Assembly: GCA_002928965.1 (NCBI GenBank)
Contig: PERU01000024.1
Coordinates: 1 to 59,188, forward strand
Direction of reading: 5' to 3'
Length of the DNA: 59,188 bases
Origin: Methylomonas sp.
GTDB taxonomy: Bacteria; Pseudomonadota; Gammaproteobacteria; Methylococcales; Methylomonadaceae
In this document: positions 16,581-26,192 of the stretch, piece after piece
How the letters are laid out: each line of letters opens with the position of its first letter
Numbering within the stretch: the first letter of the stretch is position 1
Position numbers and translations under genes: made by a program
Notes under the pieces: model-generated
Databases searched by the model: none
What the model saw: only the letters and a program-made list of their open reading frames with translations
What the model was told of the DNA's origin: nothing

Positions 16581-17858
16581 TTACAGTTGAACTTCGGCAT
16601 TTTTCCTCAGGCAAAACCAGCCATAAAATACGATATAGGCATAACAAAAAACCGGCACCAGTAATGCCAACTGGATGCCCACGCTATCGGCCAACAAGCC
16701 TTGCAGCAGCGGGATTATCGCACCGCCAACAATCGCGGCGCATAAAATGCCTGAACCTTGGCCGGTATGCCTGCCTAGCCCGGTCAAAGCCAATGAAAAA
16801 ATCGTTGGAAACATGATGGAATTACACAACCCCACGGCCAGTAAAGTCCACATGGCCAAATCGCCACGGCTGAATACTGCCATCAAAACCATAACCACTG
16901 CCAGTGCTGCATTAAACGTCAGTACTGTGGCGGGATGTATCCGACGCATCACTGCAGCCCCCACAAAGCGCCCCAGCATGGCGCCGCCCCAATAAAACGA
17001 GATGTATTTGCCGGCCTGTTGCTCGGTCAAACCGGCGATTTCCGGCTGACCAAAGAAGTTGACCATGAAACTGCCAATCGCCACTTCACCACCAACATAA
17101 ACAAATATTGCCACAGCCCCCAACAGCAACAGCGGTGATTGCCAAGCACTGCCCTGCTCGTCTGGCTGAAACGATTGATTGGCGGATTCAAGTGCAATTT
17201 TCGGCAACTTCATCAGCGCAAACAGTGCCGCCAACGCAAACAACACCGCAGCCAACAATAAATAAGGATTTTGCACTGCTGCCGCTTGGGTAGCCTGATA
17301 TACCGATAACTGTACGGTGTTCAGACCTGCCAGTTCATCGGTACTTTTGACTGCGTTCGACAAAATCAATAACGCACCAAAATACGGGGCCAAGGTAGTG
17401 CCCAGCGAGTTAAACGCCTGAGTTAAATTCAAGCGACTGGAGGCGGTTTCGACCGGACCTAATGCAGTCACATAGGGGTTGGCAGCGACTTGCAATAAAG
17501 TAATCCCGGAAGCCAATACAAAAAATGCCATCAAAAACAACGGATAGGATTGCATTCCGGCAGCCGGATAAAACAATAAACAGCCTGCACCGGCAATCGA
17601 CAAGCCGGCTACGATGCCACCCTTGTAATCGATTTTCTCCACCAGCCAGCCGCTGGGTACAGACATCACAAAGTAGGCCGCGAAAAAGCAAAACTGACTC
17701 AGCATGGCCTGAAAATAATTCAGGGTAAACACGGCTTTTAAATGCGGAATCAGAATATCGTTCAAGCAGGTGATGAAACCCCACATAAAAAACAGCGAAG
17801 TCAACACCGCCAATGAACCTGTGTAGGACGGCGAATTATGATTAATTGGGTTAGACAT
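16581..17858 (-). CDS. FHS-family sugar:H+ symporter (fucose/glucose-galactose type)
   Basis: A 425-residue MFS protein with about 12 membrane segments. [20 protein letters not shown] near residues 22-41 is the signature of the fucose-galactose-glucose:H+ symporter family, and [17 protein letters not shown] and [20 protein letters not shown] are typical of it. It should import glucose or a related hexose. It lies 18 bases downstream of the GH3 beta-glucosidase on the same strand, so glucose released from beta-glucosides in the periplasm could be taken up directly. The exact substrate is not read from sequence. Confidence 0.88.
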   Translation of the reverse strand: MSNPINHNSPSYTGSLAVLTSLFFMWGFITCLNDILIPHLKAVFTLNYFQAMLSQFCFFAAYFVMSVPSGWLVEKIDYKGGIVAGLSIAGAGCLLFYPAAGMQSYPLFLMAFFVLASGITLLQVAANPYVTALGPVETASSRLNLTQAFNSLGTTLAPYFGALLILSNAVKSTDELAGLNTVQLSVYQATQAAAVQNPYLLLAAVLFALAALFALMKLPKIALESANQSFQPDEQGSAWQSPLLLLGAVAIFVYVGGEVAIGSFMVNFFGQPEIAGLTEQQAGKYISFYWGGAMLGRFVGAAVMRRIHPATVLTFNAALAVVMVLMAVFSRGDLAMWTLLAVGLCNSIMFPTIFSLALTGLGRHTGQGSGILCAAIVGGAIIPLLQGLLADSVGIQLALLVPVFCYAYIVFYGWFCLRKNAEVQL

Positions 17859-17876
17859 GAATTACCTGATCTGTGC

Positions 17877-20117
17877 TTAAGGCTTAATGACGCTGAAATG
17901 CGCGGTTTCATCGCCGACCATAACCTTAAAGTCACCCGCTTCAATAATCCGCTGCATGTCGACACCGATGAAAGACATATCCTCGGCAGTCAGTGTGAAG
18001 TTAAGGGTTTGTTGTTGTCCCGGCTCAAGTTCGATTTTTTTGAACGCTTTTAATTGTTTAACCGGTCGGGTCACTGATCCCACCTTATCATTCAAATACA
18101 CCAGTACGACTTCCTTACCGGTCATTTGGCCAGCGTTTTTGACATTGACGCTGACATGGACCGATTCACCTAAGTTGATGGTGTGCTTGTTGAGCTTTAA
18201 TCCGCTGGTTTCAAAACGGGTGTAACTCAAGCCATGCCCAAACGGATAAAGTGGTTTATATTGATTGGCCTCAAAAGCTTCCATGGGTTTGTGGTCATAG
18301 GGTGTAATATCGTTAGTCGCCCGAGGATAGGACAGCGGCAGTTTTCCGCTGGGATTAACGTCCCCGAACACAATATCCGCCATGGCTGCGCCACCTTCCA
18401 TGCCCGGTAAAAATCCCAACAGTACTGCCTGTGCCCGCTCGGCAATTTCGGTGATGATGCGCGGCCGACCGCCAAAGGTCACCAGGATAACGGGTTTTCC
18501 GGTAGCGAAAATGGCTCTGGCCAACTGCAGTTGCACCGGGTCCAATTCCAGTGAATCAATGTTGCCAATAGTCTCGGTATAGGTTTTCTCGCCCAGCGCC
18601 AATACCACCACATCATGTTGACGTGCTTCAGTGACAGCCTGTTCGATATTGATTTCATCACCAAAGCGCTGACCGCCCACATAGGTGACCTTACCGCTGG
18701 TTTTTTGTTGAATGGCGCGCAACAAAGTCAATTTATCCTGCGGATACCATTCTTCGATATTCCCTTGCCATGTGATGCTCCAGCCGCCGTTCATGACGCT
18801 GAGTAAGTTGGCGGCAGGCCCCGTCACCAGCACACTGGCTTGCTTACTTAAAGGCAACAGGCTTTGGTTTTTAGCCAGCACGATGGCTTCTTCGGCCGCC
18901 TGCCGATTGATGGCATTGCTTGCCTCGTTCGCCAATCCGGCTTCTGCAGGCAAAGTCGGTTGATCACGTTCGAATAAACCGGTCTGCAGTTTAACCTTTA
19001 AAATGCGCGCCACCGCTTCGTCGATACGACTCATTGGAACTTCGCCGGATTTGGCCAAATCGAGCAACAAATCGTAAAAAGTAAAGTCCAGCGGCACCAT
19101 ACTCATGTCAACACCTGCCATGACCGCTATTTTGACGGCGTCGCGCGGCGTAGCGGCAATTTTATCGCGCGTATACAAACGATTAATGTCCTCCCAGTCT
19201 GATACTGTAAAACCTGTAAAGCCCATTTCACCGCGTAATATTTCAGTCAGATAATGGTAATTGGCATGCCCTGGAATACCATCCACTTCAGCGGAATTGA
19301 CCATGACGGTTGGCGCTCCAGCCAGCACACCGGCTTGAAAACCGGGTAAAAAATATTCACGCAATGCCCGCTCACCAATCCAGGCCGGAGTCCGATCCTT
19401 GCCGTTTAAGGGATAGCTATAACCGACATAATGCTTTAAACAATTGGGCGCTTTATCGGCTGCGGAAAAATCATCGCCTTGATGACCACGGATAAATGCC
19501 TTACCCATGGCACTGGCCAGATACACGTCTTCACCATAGGTTTCCCACAATCGTGGCCACAACGGCTGCCGACCAATATCCATCACTGGCGAGAAATTCC
19601 AGTCCAACCCTGAGGCCTTGACAGTGCGTGCGGTGATTTCACCCTCCTGAAATGACAACTCGGGGTTAAAAGTGGCAGCCATGCTGATGGCCTGCGGAAA
19701 CAATACTGCGTTTTGGATATAGGTTCCGCCATGAATGGCATCGATACCATAAATGACTGGAATTTTCAGGCGGGTCTGCGCGGATGCATCACGAATGGCC
19801 TGGGTAATGGTGCGCCATTTCTCAATCGGTTGAGCTCGATTATTGGGTGTAGTCGGAGCGTTGAGTATCGAACCAACGTGGTGTTGCACTATGGCACTTT
19901 CCAGTTTGGCTGAGTCAATTGGATTCTCAGCATTTTGACCGTCCTGCACCGAAATCACGCTGAAATCGACTTGAGTCATTTGTCCGACTTTTTCCTCCAG
20001 GGTCATCTGCGACAACAAGTTTTGGACTTTAGGTTCGATATGCTGATTTATGTATTGTGCATTCACGGTAGGCCGCAATCCGGCGACTAGTAAAACAAGG
20101 ATTGAAAAGACTTTCAT
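17877..20117 (-). CDS. bglX: GH3 beta-glucosidase (BglX-like), exported
   Basis: A 746-residue enzyme. A signal peptide ends at VNA (residue 20), so it is periplasmic. The GH3 N-terminal domain carries the nucleophile D307 in TVSDWEDI, and KHYVGYS and GIDAIHGG are conserved. The second GH3 domain and a C-terminal fibronectin type III-like domain (about 640-735) follow, as in E. coli BglX (about 765 residues). It releases glucose from beta-linked oligosaccharides. Transcription runs into the sugar symporter. Upstream is a diverged miniature element. Confidence 0.9.
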   Translation of the reverse strand: MKVFSILVLLVAGLRPTVNAQYINQHIEPKVQNLLSQMTLEEKVGQMTQVDFSVISVQDGQNAENPIDSAKLESAIVQHHVGSILNAPTTPNNRAQPIEKWRTITQAIRDASAQTRLKIPVIYGIDAIHGGTYIQNAVLFPQAISMAATFNPELSFQEGEITARTVKASGLDWNFSPVMDIGRQPLWPRLWETYGEDVYLASAMGKAFIRGHQGDDFSAADKAPNCLKHYVGYSYPLNGKDRTPAWIGERALREYFLPGFQAGVLAGAPTVMVNSAEVDGIPGHANYHYLTEILRGEMGFTGFTVSDWEDINRLYTRDKIAATPRDAVKIAVMAGVDMSMVPLDFTFYDLLLDLAKSGEVPMSRIDEAVARILKVKLQTGLFERDQPTLPAEAGLANEASNAINRQAAEEAIVLAKNQSLLPLSKQASVLVTGPAANLLSVMNGGWSITWQGNIEEWYPQDKLTLLRAIQQKTSGKVTYVGGQRFGDEINIEQAVTEARQHDVVVLALGEKTYTETIGNIDSLELDPVQLQLARAIFATGKPVILVTFGGRPRIITEIAERAQAVLLGFLPGMEGGAAMADIVFGDVNPSGKLPLSYPRATNDITPYDHKPMEAFEANQYKPLYPFGHGLSYTRFETSGLKLNKHTINLGESVHVSVNVKNAGQMTGKEVVLVYLNDKVGSVTRPVKQLKAFKKIELEPGQQQTLNFTLTAEDMSFIGVDMQRIIEAGDFKVMVGDETAHFSVIKP

Positions 20118-20446
20118 TTTTTAACAACTTTAAAAGGGGTAAAAGGCAAAATTTTGCTGATCAACCCGTGATTATAAAGATGTTTCAGCAGCACCGTCAT
20201 TCTGGGGAATGCCAAAGACCGCCAAGTGAATCCATGCCACTGGATGTGATTGTTGCCTACCACCAAGAGTGTGGATTACGCCAAGCGACTGTTGACTCAA
20301 AAGGTATGCCGAGATGACGATGGTTGACTGAGCTGAAGGTTGTTAATGATCAGGAAAGCTTGGCTTCGCTCACACAATGACTTTCAGAGTAACGTTCGAG
20401 CCGTTTATGCCACAATTAACCGATTAAACCAATAAGGAGTAAACCC
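20118..20446. other. Intergenic region with a diverged miniature element
   Basis: Divergent promoters for bglX and the small lipoprotein are expected here. It contains a diverged palindromic element at 20169-20354, then part of another repeat whose right end, GACTTTCAGAGTAACG (20383-20398), also occurs at 24701-24716. Confidence 0.6.
20169..20354. mobile_element. Diverged copy of the CCTGATTATAAAGAT miniature element
   Basis: Left end TGATTATAAAGATGTTTCAGCA and right end GCTGAAGGTTGTTAATGATCAGG are imperfect inverted repeats, matching the 103-base element at 4858. The inner CGTCATTC and GGTATGCC words are shared. Target duplication is no longer visible, so it is older. Confidence 0.65.
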
Positions 20447-21028
20447 ATGCGCCAGTTTCTGTTCATTATGGTGACATTGATTGCGCTGAGCGGATGCGCT
20501 TCGGAATCCTGCGATAAAGATGTGATAAACATTCTCAATCCCAATCAAACCAGCGCGAAATTGCTGATGGATTATGCCAAAACCACCGTATGTAAAACCG
20601 ATGCCAGCGGTGCAGCACAGCCAACCACTGCTGAGGCAGAGCGTAAATTGGTGCTGATTTATGACTTGTATGTCAAAGCCAGAAGTTATGCGATTTTAAA
20701 TAAGTTGTTTTTCTGGCTATCGCTGATTTCGGCTGTAGCCGTGTTTTTATGGCCGGCGCTGGGCGTCTTATTGAAAGACCGCTTGGGCGATCGCGAATGG
20801 TATAAATCGGCGATTGTGCAAACCACGGTTACCGCGATTGCAGCGCTGATGTTCGCGTTTTACAGTCAATATAAAGACAAGCAAACCTACACCGAAAACC
20901 TGATGCGCTTCACTGTATTTTCCGATAGGCCGGTGGATGAATTAAGCCAAAAAGTAATTGAGGAAATCGGCAAAATCGATATTGGGTTTAGTTTTAGCGG
21001 GGTAATTGACAAGAAGCAAGACAAGTAG
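20447..21028 (+). CDS. Lipoprotein with two membrane segments, unknown function
   Basis: A 193-residue protein. Lipobox ALSGC places the lipidated Cys at 17. Two hydrophobic segments follow at about 86-108 (FFWLSLISAVAVFLWPALGVL) and 121-140, then a charged C-terminal tail (YKDKQTYTENLMRF). The combination of a lipid anchor with two later membrane helices suggests an inner-membrane location. I do not recognise the family. The region after it (21029-21216) is a spacer with the arms GGCCGT/ACGGCC. Confidence 0.65.
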   Translation: MRQFLFIMVTLIALSGCASESCDKDVINILNPNQTSAKLLMDYAKTTVCKTDASGAAQPTTAEAERKLVLIYDLYVKARSYAILNKLFFWLSLISAVAVFLWPALGVLLKDRLGDREWYKSAIVQTTVTAIAALMFAFYSQYKDKQTYTENLMRFTVFSDRPVDELSQKVIEEIGKIDIGFSFSGVIDKKQDK

Positions 21029-21216
21029 CCGGGCGTGGCGAATTGCCGTTTGTCATGGATGTTCCGGTAGACGTTTAAGCGTAGCATCGCCTCTATATTT
21101 ACTGAAGGCCGTCCATGCTTCGGCATCGCTCAACGCGAACGGCCTACAACAAACACCAACGGCTCTTTTTAGGTTTATCCAGTCTGTCAGCAGTTTATTG
21201 GATCAGCGCGAGGTGG

Positions 21217-22758
21217 CTATAGCGTTAAATTTCGCCGGATCAACACAATCAACAAAAACATGCCAACGCTAAAGCCACCAGCAACCATCGGCCCAAGCCA
21301 TAGTTCAAGAAAAAGGTCGAGTCTTGCATCGCCAGGATTGGCGGGATCGTAAAACACACTTACCGTATCGCCGATTCGAAAGGCCCGATAAGCTTCGGCA
21401 CCGTCGCTTTCGATACGCAAGGAGCCGGTTTTCTCTGTAGCGTATTCAACGATCAGCGACGGCAAGCTTTCGTTGTTAATCTCGACGATGCGGCCTTCGG
21501 TCTGTTCAGCAGCGTATTGAAACCACAGACTTTGATAGCTAAGCAAGCAAGTGGCGAGTCCAAACGGCGCCAGAATGATCAGCATCGCCGTCGATAGGCG
21601 CGGCGCTGGACGATTCGGCGGGACAGGATGAATTGAGTGCTCGTAACCAATATCTGCATCCCGGTCGATGATTTGTAGTTCTTGCGCGGATTCGATCGGG
21701 GACGTTGTTGCCGCAGCACTTGCGGCTTTATGCAAACGACTGATCAAGGCGTTGAAGCTGGGCAGCGGCAGCATTTTTTCGCTGAAATGGACAATATCCC
21801 GACCACTGCCGTCTCGCACTCTATAGACGTTAATCGAAAGCGGACGCGGGCCTTTTCGTCGAGTGAGACTGCTGCGATCGAAACGATCCTGGGCTTCCCG
21901 ATTCAGATTTGAAAGCTCAACGCTGGCAACCGCCGACCACGGTATGCGTTTGACAGTGAAAAAATGGCTGTCCAGAAAGCCCTTCTGATCTTGATAAATC
22001 GCACGAGTGCGGGTTTCGATCGCGGCGTACAGTGCCGCACCCAAAATGCCCCAACTGATCACCGTGATCAACAGTATGTTGAAAGGATTGGCGTCGGCTT
22101 CGAATACCGCTGTCAAAATGCCGGATAAACCGATGAAGGCAAATACAACAGTCCAAAATACAACCGCTTTACGACTGGCAGTTGTCTCACGAATGACCTG
22201 CGGCTCGACGGCAAAAATACATACCGTATTCAATGCGGATACCGTTGGAATCCACTGCCCGTTTTCCCAGGTCAGGTCTTCGCCAATACCGGACTGGCCC
22301 AGTAATTTACGCAAGCCGGCCAACAGTATGGCCGCCAGCACATAACTCGCGACCGGCAACCACAGACCGGACGCAATAGCCAGTTCGATCTGGCCGGGGT
22401 TGTTGGGGTTTTGCAATACATCGACAGGATCGAAAACATCGATCCAAGCGTAAGCGCTCCGCGGCACTATAAGACAGGTATTACCTTCCGCATGCGGATA
22501 GCAGGATTCGGGGAGGATTTTAGCTGGCAGCGATTCAACCAATTCGATGGGCACTTCGATTTCAACCAAGCCTTGCTCAGCCAAAGTGACCGCGATCACT
22601 TCGCCGGGGTATTCAAACCAATTGAGCATCTTATGGATATTTTGAAGCGCATGAAGGCTCGCCAATCCGAAACTCGATACAGCCAATAAGGCTAGTACAA
22701 TCAACATAACGTGCTTGACCTTACTGAGCCCGCGCAGTTGAGGAAACTGGATCACCAT
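21217..22758 (-). CDS. DUF3592 domain integral membrane protein
   Basis: A 513-residue protein with roughly six to eight membrane segments (near 16-36, 137-160, 206-226, 230-250, 395-415 and 485-505). The C-terminal part (YAAEQTEGRIVEINNES...DGAEAYRAFRIGDTVSVFYDPANPGDARLDLF) matches DUF3592, and a partial duplicate of the motif occurs near residues 45-125 (VLQNPNNPGQIELAI). The function of DUF3592 proteins is not known. The start ATG at 22758 is followed by a cytoplasmic stretch before the first helix. It stands alone. Confidence 0.75.
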   Translation of the reverse strand: MVIQFPQLRGLSKVKHVMLIVLALLAVSSFGLASLHALQNIHKMLNWFEYPGEVIAVTLAEQGLVEIEVPIELVESLPAKILPESCYPHAEGNTCLIVPRSAYAWIDVFDPVDVLQNPNNPGQIELAIASGLWLPVASYVLAAILLAGLRKLLGQSGIGEDLTWENGQWIPTVSALNTVCIFAVEPQVIRETTASRKAVVFWTVVFAFIGLSGILTAVFEADANPFNILLITVISWGILGAALYAAIETRTRAIYQDQKGFLDSHFFTVKRIPWSAVASVELSNLNREAQDRFDRSSLTRRKGPRPLSINVYRVRDGSGRDIVHFSEKMLPLPSFNALISRLHKAASAAATTSPIESAQELQIIDRDADIGYEHSIHPVPPNRPAPRLSTAMLIILAPFGLATCLLSYQSLWFQYAAEQTEGRIVEINNESLPSLIVEYATEKTGSLRIESDGAEAYRAFRIGDTVSVFYDPANPGDARLDLFLELWLGPMVAGGFSVGMFLLIVLIRRNLTL

Positions 22759-23115
22759 AGCTAGCCTCGTGGAAAATCAATGACCGACGGGACAACTCAG
22801 CCGAAAAATCCGTTGAACGCCTGCAAATCCTGCGGCCTGTTTCAGCGCATTCCAGGCAAAACCAAAACACTCTGTGCTGTTTTGCAAAACCTGATTCCCA
22901 CTGATCTGCTTGCGGGACCGGCTATCTGAGTGTGCTGGCTTTTGAACGCTAGGAGCCTGTCCGAGAATAGGAATCGTCGCGAGGGAAAGCCCTTTTGAGT
23001 CAGATTTATTGATCATTTGAGGCGAATAGGGGTGCTATTTAACGAAAATGAGCGGGAAATCTGGCCAAAAAGGATTTTCCGCAGCAGGTTCTCTATTCTC
23101 GGACAGACTCCTAGT
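22759..23115. other. Intergenic region with miniature element copy B
   Basis: No gene. It holds miniature element copy B at 22950-23113, whose right end stops two bases from the aldolase stop codon. Confidence 0.7.
22950..23113 (+). mobile_element. CTAG-flanked miniature element, copy B
   Basis: A 164-base copy with ends TAGGAGCCTGTCCGAGAATAG and CTATTCTCGGACAGACTCCTA, and CTAG at both junctions (22949-22952 and 23111-23114). Same orientation as copy C, opposite to copy A. It abuts the aldolase 3' end and could act as its transcription terminator. Confidence 0.88.
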
Positions 23116-24120
23116 TTACGCATAGCGCTTTATCATGTCGCGCAACGGAATCGCTTTGATTTTACTGGCGTGACCGGCAGACCCAAACGCTTCATAGCGC
23201 GCCTGACACAAGGTTTGCATGGCATCGCGTGCCGCTTGATAGGTTTTGCGGGCATCCAGTTCTGCGGCGTGTTCTGGCTGGGCCAAAAATCGGCGCATGG
23301 CTCCGGTGGAAGCCATGCGTAAGTCAGTGTCGATGTTGACTTTTCGCACGCCGTACTTGATGCCTTCGACAATTTCCGCCACCGGTACGCCATAGGTTTC
23401 CGGAATGTCACCACCGTACTCGTTGATGATTTTCAGCCATTCCTGCGGGACCGAATTGGAGCCGTGCATCACAAAATGCATATTCGGTAGACGTTGTTGC
23501 AGGGCTTTTAAACGGCTTATCACCAGCACTTCGCCGGTTGGAGGTTTACTGAATTTATAGGCGCCGTGACTGGTGCCTATGGCAACGGCCAATGCATCAA
23601 TTTGAGTTTGCTTGACAAATTCCACCGCTTCATCGGGATCGGTCAATAACTGGCTATGATCCTGCGCTTGCTCCAAGGCACCCAGACAACCAATTTCACC
23701 TTCCACCGACACGCCGCAGGCATGGGCCATTTTCACCACTGTGCGTGTCACTTCAACATTGTAGTCAAACGAAGCGGGCGTTTTCATATCCGCCAGCAAC
23801 GAGCCATCCATCATTACCGAACTGAAACCGGATTGAATGGCTTGGGCGCAAATATCCGGCGTGGGGGCATGATCGCGATGCATGACCACCGGGATATGCG
23901 GATATTGTTCAATGGCAGCCAGAATCAAATGCCGTAAAAACACCTCGCCGGCATAGCGATTTGCACCAGCAGAGCCTTGCATGATCACCGGACTGTCGCA
24001 GGCATCTGCCGCCTGCATGATGGCCTGCACTTGCTCCATGTTGCTGATGTTGAATGCGGGCACCGCAAAACCATGCTCTGCGGCATAATCCAGAAGTTGT
24101 CTTAATGAAACCAATGCCAA
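23116..24120 (-). CDS. fba: Class II fructose-bisphosphate aldolase, Calvin-type, loop-deleted
   Basis: A 334-residue metal-dependent aldolase joining dihydroxyacetone phosphate and glyceraldehyde 3-phosphate. Visible residues are D83 and H84 in [11 protein letters not shown]142 in EGEIGCLG, H185 in GTSHGAYKF and H219 in VMHGSN (catalytic Asp and metal ligands). The start is a TTG at 24120 with AGGAG 8 bases upstream, giving [17 protein letters not shown] as in the family; the frame extends upstream to an ATG at 24255 but this adds unrelated residues. Unusually, after [15 protein letters not shown] (147-161) the mobile loop seen in Calvin-type enzymes (about 16-18 residues, Glu/Gly-rich) is missing. 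Confidence 0.85.
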   Translation of the reverse strand: MALVSLRQLLDYAAEHGFAVPAFNISNMEQVQAIMQAADACDSPVIMQGSAGANRYAGEVFLRHLILAAIEQYPHIPVVMHRDHAPTPDICAQAIQSGFSSVMMDGSLLADMKTPASFDYNVEVTRTVVKMAHACGVSVEGEIGCLGALEQAQDHSQLLTDPDEAVEFVKQTQIDALAVAIGTSHGAYKFSKPPTGEVLVISRLKALQQRLPNMHFVMHGSNSVPQEWLKIINEYGGDIPETYGVPVAEIVEGIKYGVRKVNIDTDLRMASTGAMRRFLAQPEHAAELDARKTYQAARDAMQTLCQARYEAFGSAGHASKIKAIPLRDMIKRYA

Positions 24121-24439
24121 AATCAATGCTCCTGTAAATAGTGTGCTGTTGCGATGGCAATCATTATAAAGAGTCTTCAACAAACGCAGAACAACATCTG
24201 TGGCTATGAATTGACTTGTTACTGACGCCGGATCTGGCAATTCTGGTGGCACCACCTTGGGGACTGGCTATATAAAAGTCCTGTGCCCCCTATTGGAAAC
24301 CATTGTGTTTGCGGAACAGTAAGCCGCGTCAGCGACAACCTTCACCCTCTGGGTACAGACGGAGATGTTGACAGTACTGAAACAGCTTTAGAATCAGATC
24401 GTGATTAGTGGTAGCAAGTAACTTTCCGAAATTTGATCC

Positions 24440-24716
24440 AAACGATCATTAATAATCTAAATCACCCCGGCCAAAGTAAGTTGGAGTAGGAGCGATGCCA
24501 GTCGCGATTCCATGACCTTCTGTTCACGACTAGGAGTTTGTCCGAGAATAGGAGTCGTCGCGAGGGAAAGCAATTTTGAGTCTGAATTTTTGATCATTTG
24601 AGGCGAATAGTGGTGCTATTTAACGAAAACTCTGGCCAACAGGGCTTTTCCGTAGCAGGTTTTCTACTCTTGGACAGGCTCCTAGCATCGCTCCTGTGAC
24701 TTTCAGAGTAACGCGC
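24440..24716. repeat. Dispersed repeat (GTAGGAGCGATGCCAGTCGCG type), split by copy C
   Basis: The two halves (24440-24529 and 24685-24716) together match the uninterrupted copy at 49950-50065, including GATCAT..AA..AATC, AAGTTGG.GTAGGA, CCAGTCG, CATCGC and GACTTTCAGA. Miniature element copy C sits between, in the sequence CACGACTAG/CATCGC. Confidence 0.75.
24531..24684 (+). mobile_element. CTAG-flanked miniature element, copy C
   Basis: A 154-base copy with ends TAGGAGTTTGTCCGAGAATAG and CTACTCTTGGACAGGCTCCTA, with CTAG at both junctions (24530-24533 and 24682-24685). Interior sequence matches copies A and B (GATCATTTGAGGCGAATAG, TGCTATTTAACGAAAA) with a short deletion. It is nested in another repeat, which shows the target was a single CTAG. 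Confidence 0.88.
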
Positions 24717-24808
24717 CATGCTTTTCTCCCTGCCTCTTTTACGACAACCTGCTTTGAAAAATGGAGACGTTATTTACAGCCGACAAGCAATACAGCGGAG
24801 TGCGATGT

Positions 24809-26161
24809 TCAGGCGGATAATATCCAGGGTGAAGGTTGAATAGGCCAGTCAGCCGCGTCAACGGAATCGATACAGGTTGGATGAATACCTGCAGCCCATT
24901 GTTGAATAAAACTATGCTCGGGATCATATTGACGGGTTTGATTTTCGATGTCGAAATGTCGCTTACCGCGCGGATCGGCACCTACGCCGGCCAGATATTG
25001 CCAATTCCCCCAGTTGGTTGCCACATCGTAATCCAGTAATTGCTGCTCGAAATACGCCGCGCCAAATCGCCAATCCAATTCCAGTTCATTGACGAAACAA
25101 CTGGCAACGATCTGCCGACCCCGATTGGACATGTAACCAGTGGCATTCAGTTGATTCATGCAGGCATTAACCAGCGGATAAGGCGTATCGCCCCGGCACC
25201 AGCGCTGGAAACGTTCTGCATAGAAGCTGGTCAGCGGCTTGCTGTTTTTGATGCCTTTGAAAGCGAACAATCTACGACCATGACACAATGCATACCATTG
25301 AAAATACTCGCGCCACAACAATTCAAAGCCGATCCAGTAAGTCGATTCATTAGCAACCCGAGTGCGTTCGTAAGCTTTCAAATCCGAAAGAATCAGGCGA
25401 GCAGATAAACTTCCGTTAGCCAACCAGGGCGAAAACTTGGTGGAGTTGTGCCAACCATCAAGCGCGTTACGCGTCTCTTTGTAAAAGCTGGCATGCTCAG
25501 CAGTGAAATAGTTTGCCAAATGCTGCAAACCCGCCACCTCGCTGCCAAAGAAAGGCTGCTGATGATCCAATTCCGATGTCAATTCGAGGTAAGCCGGAAA
25601 ATCGAATAACCAATTTTGCTTTGCCATTGGGCTGGGTGGCAGCGAAGTCGGAGCCGGAAGCGGTTCATCGACGCCTAAGTGCTCGACCCGATGGCGAAAT
25701 TCAGTAAAACTTGCCGGAAATTTAGTCAGCGGAAACGGCAGTTGCTCGGTTTTGAATAAGGTTTTGGTATCACAGTCGTCAAATCGAACCTTAGGCAAGC
25801 TATTTTTCAACGCCAACAACTGGCGCCTTTCGTAAAAGCCTACTTGCCGACTGTGATAAATCACCGAAACATCATACTCTGATACCAAGCGGGTGATGCC
25901 GTCGACAGGATGCTGATAAACCACTAGTAAATGTTGTCCAATTCGTTGTAACTGCTTATCCAGGCTCTGCAAAAATTCTTTCAAAAAACGCCAACGATTG
26001 GCCGACATCAGGTTCAAGCCGTAACGATTGGGTTCCAACAAGGCTGGATCAAGGCAATACACGCACAACAGTTCATCAGCTTGGCAACAGGCGTTAATCC
26101 AATTCCGATTATCGTGCAAACGCAGATCGGTGGTTAGCCAATACAAACCCACTGTTTTCAT
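24809..26161 (-). CDS. DASH-family cryptochrome / photolyase
   Basis: A 450-residue flavoprotein: N-terminal photolyase domain (GLYWLTTDLRLHDNRNWINA) with the FAD-binding domain from about 210. GNWQYLAGVGADPRGKRHF and YDPEHSFIQQW near the C-terminus are the DASH-type FAD-site signature. Members repair UV-induced cyclobutane pyrimidine dimers, mainly in single-stranded DNA, and may sense blue light. Length is normal (about 450-500). It lies 31 bases downstream of the glutathione peroxidase gene on the same strand, so light and oxidative stress protection may be co-expressed. Confidence 0.9.
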   Translation of the reverse strand: MKTVGLYWLTTDLRLHDNRNWINACCQADELLCVYCLDPALLEPNRYGLNLMSANRWRFLKEFLQSLDKQLQRIGQHLLVVYQHPVDGITRLVSEYDVSVIYHSRQVGFYERRQLLALKNSLPKVRFDDCDTKTLFKTEQLPFPLTKFPASFTEFRHRVEHLGVDEPLPAPTSLPPSPMAKQNWLFDFPAYLELTSELDHQQPFFGSEVAGLQHLANYFTAEHASFYKETRNALDGWHNSTKFSPWLANGSLSARLILSDLKAYERTRVANESTYWIGFELLWREYFQWYALCHGRRLFAFKGIKNSKPLTSFYAERFQRWCRGDTPYPLVNACMNQLNATGYMSNRGRQIVASCFVNELELDWRFGAAYFEQQLLDYDVATNWGNWQYLAGVGADPRGKRHFDIENQTRQYDPEHSFIQQWAAGIHPTCIDSVDAADWPIQPSPWILSA

Positions 26162-26192
26162 TGCAGGTTGCTCCTGCTGTCAACCTCAAGCA

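Larger units (their letters stand above)
24121..24808. other. Intergenic region rich in repeats
   Basis: No gene is supported. From 24440 to 24716 it holds a dispersed repeat interrupted by miniature element copy C. ATTATAAAGAGTCTTCAAC at 24162-24180 and the arm near 24380-24400 faintly resemble the CCTGATTATAAAGAT element. The aldolase promoter should lie between 24121 and about 24250. Confidence 0.55.

Noticed and set aside
22777-23016. A 79-codon minus-strand frame near the copy B element
   Set aside because: Its N-terminal part is the miniature element itself; similar frames can be read in copies A and C.
24160-24400. A possible further, very diverged CCTGATTATAAAGAT element
   Set aside because: The left arm (ATTATAAAGAGTCTTCAAC) fits but the right arm is too weak, and it coincides with the aldolase promoter region. 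Left as a comment only.
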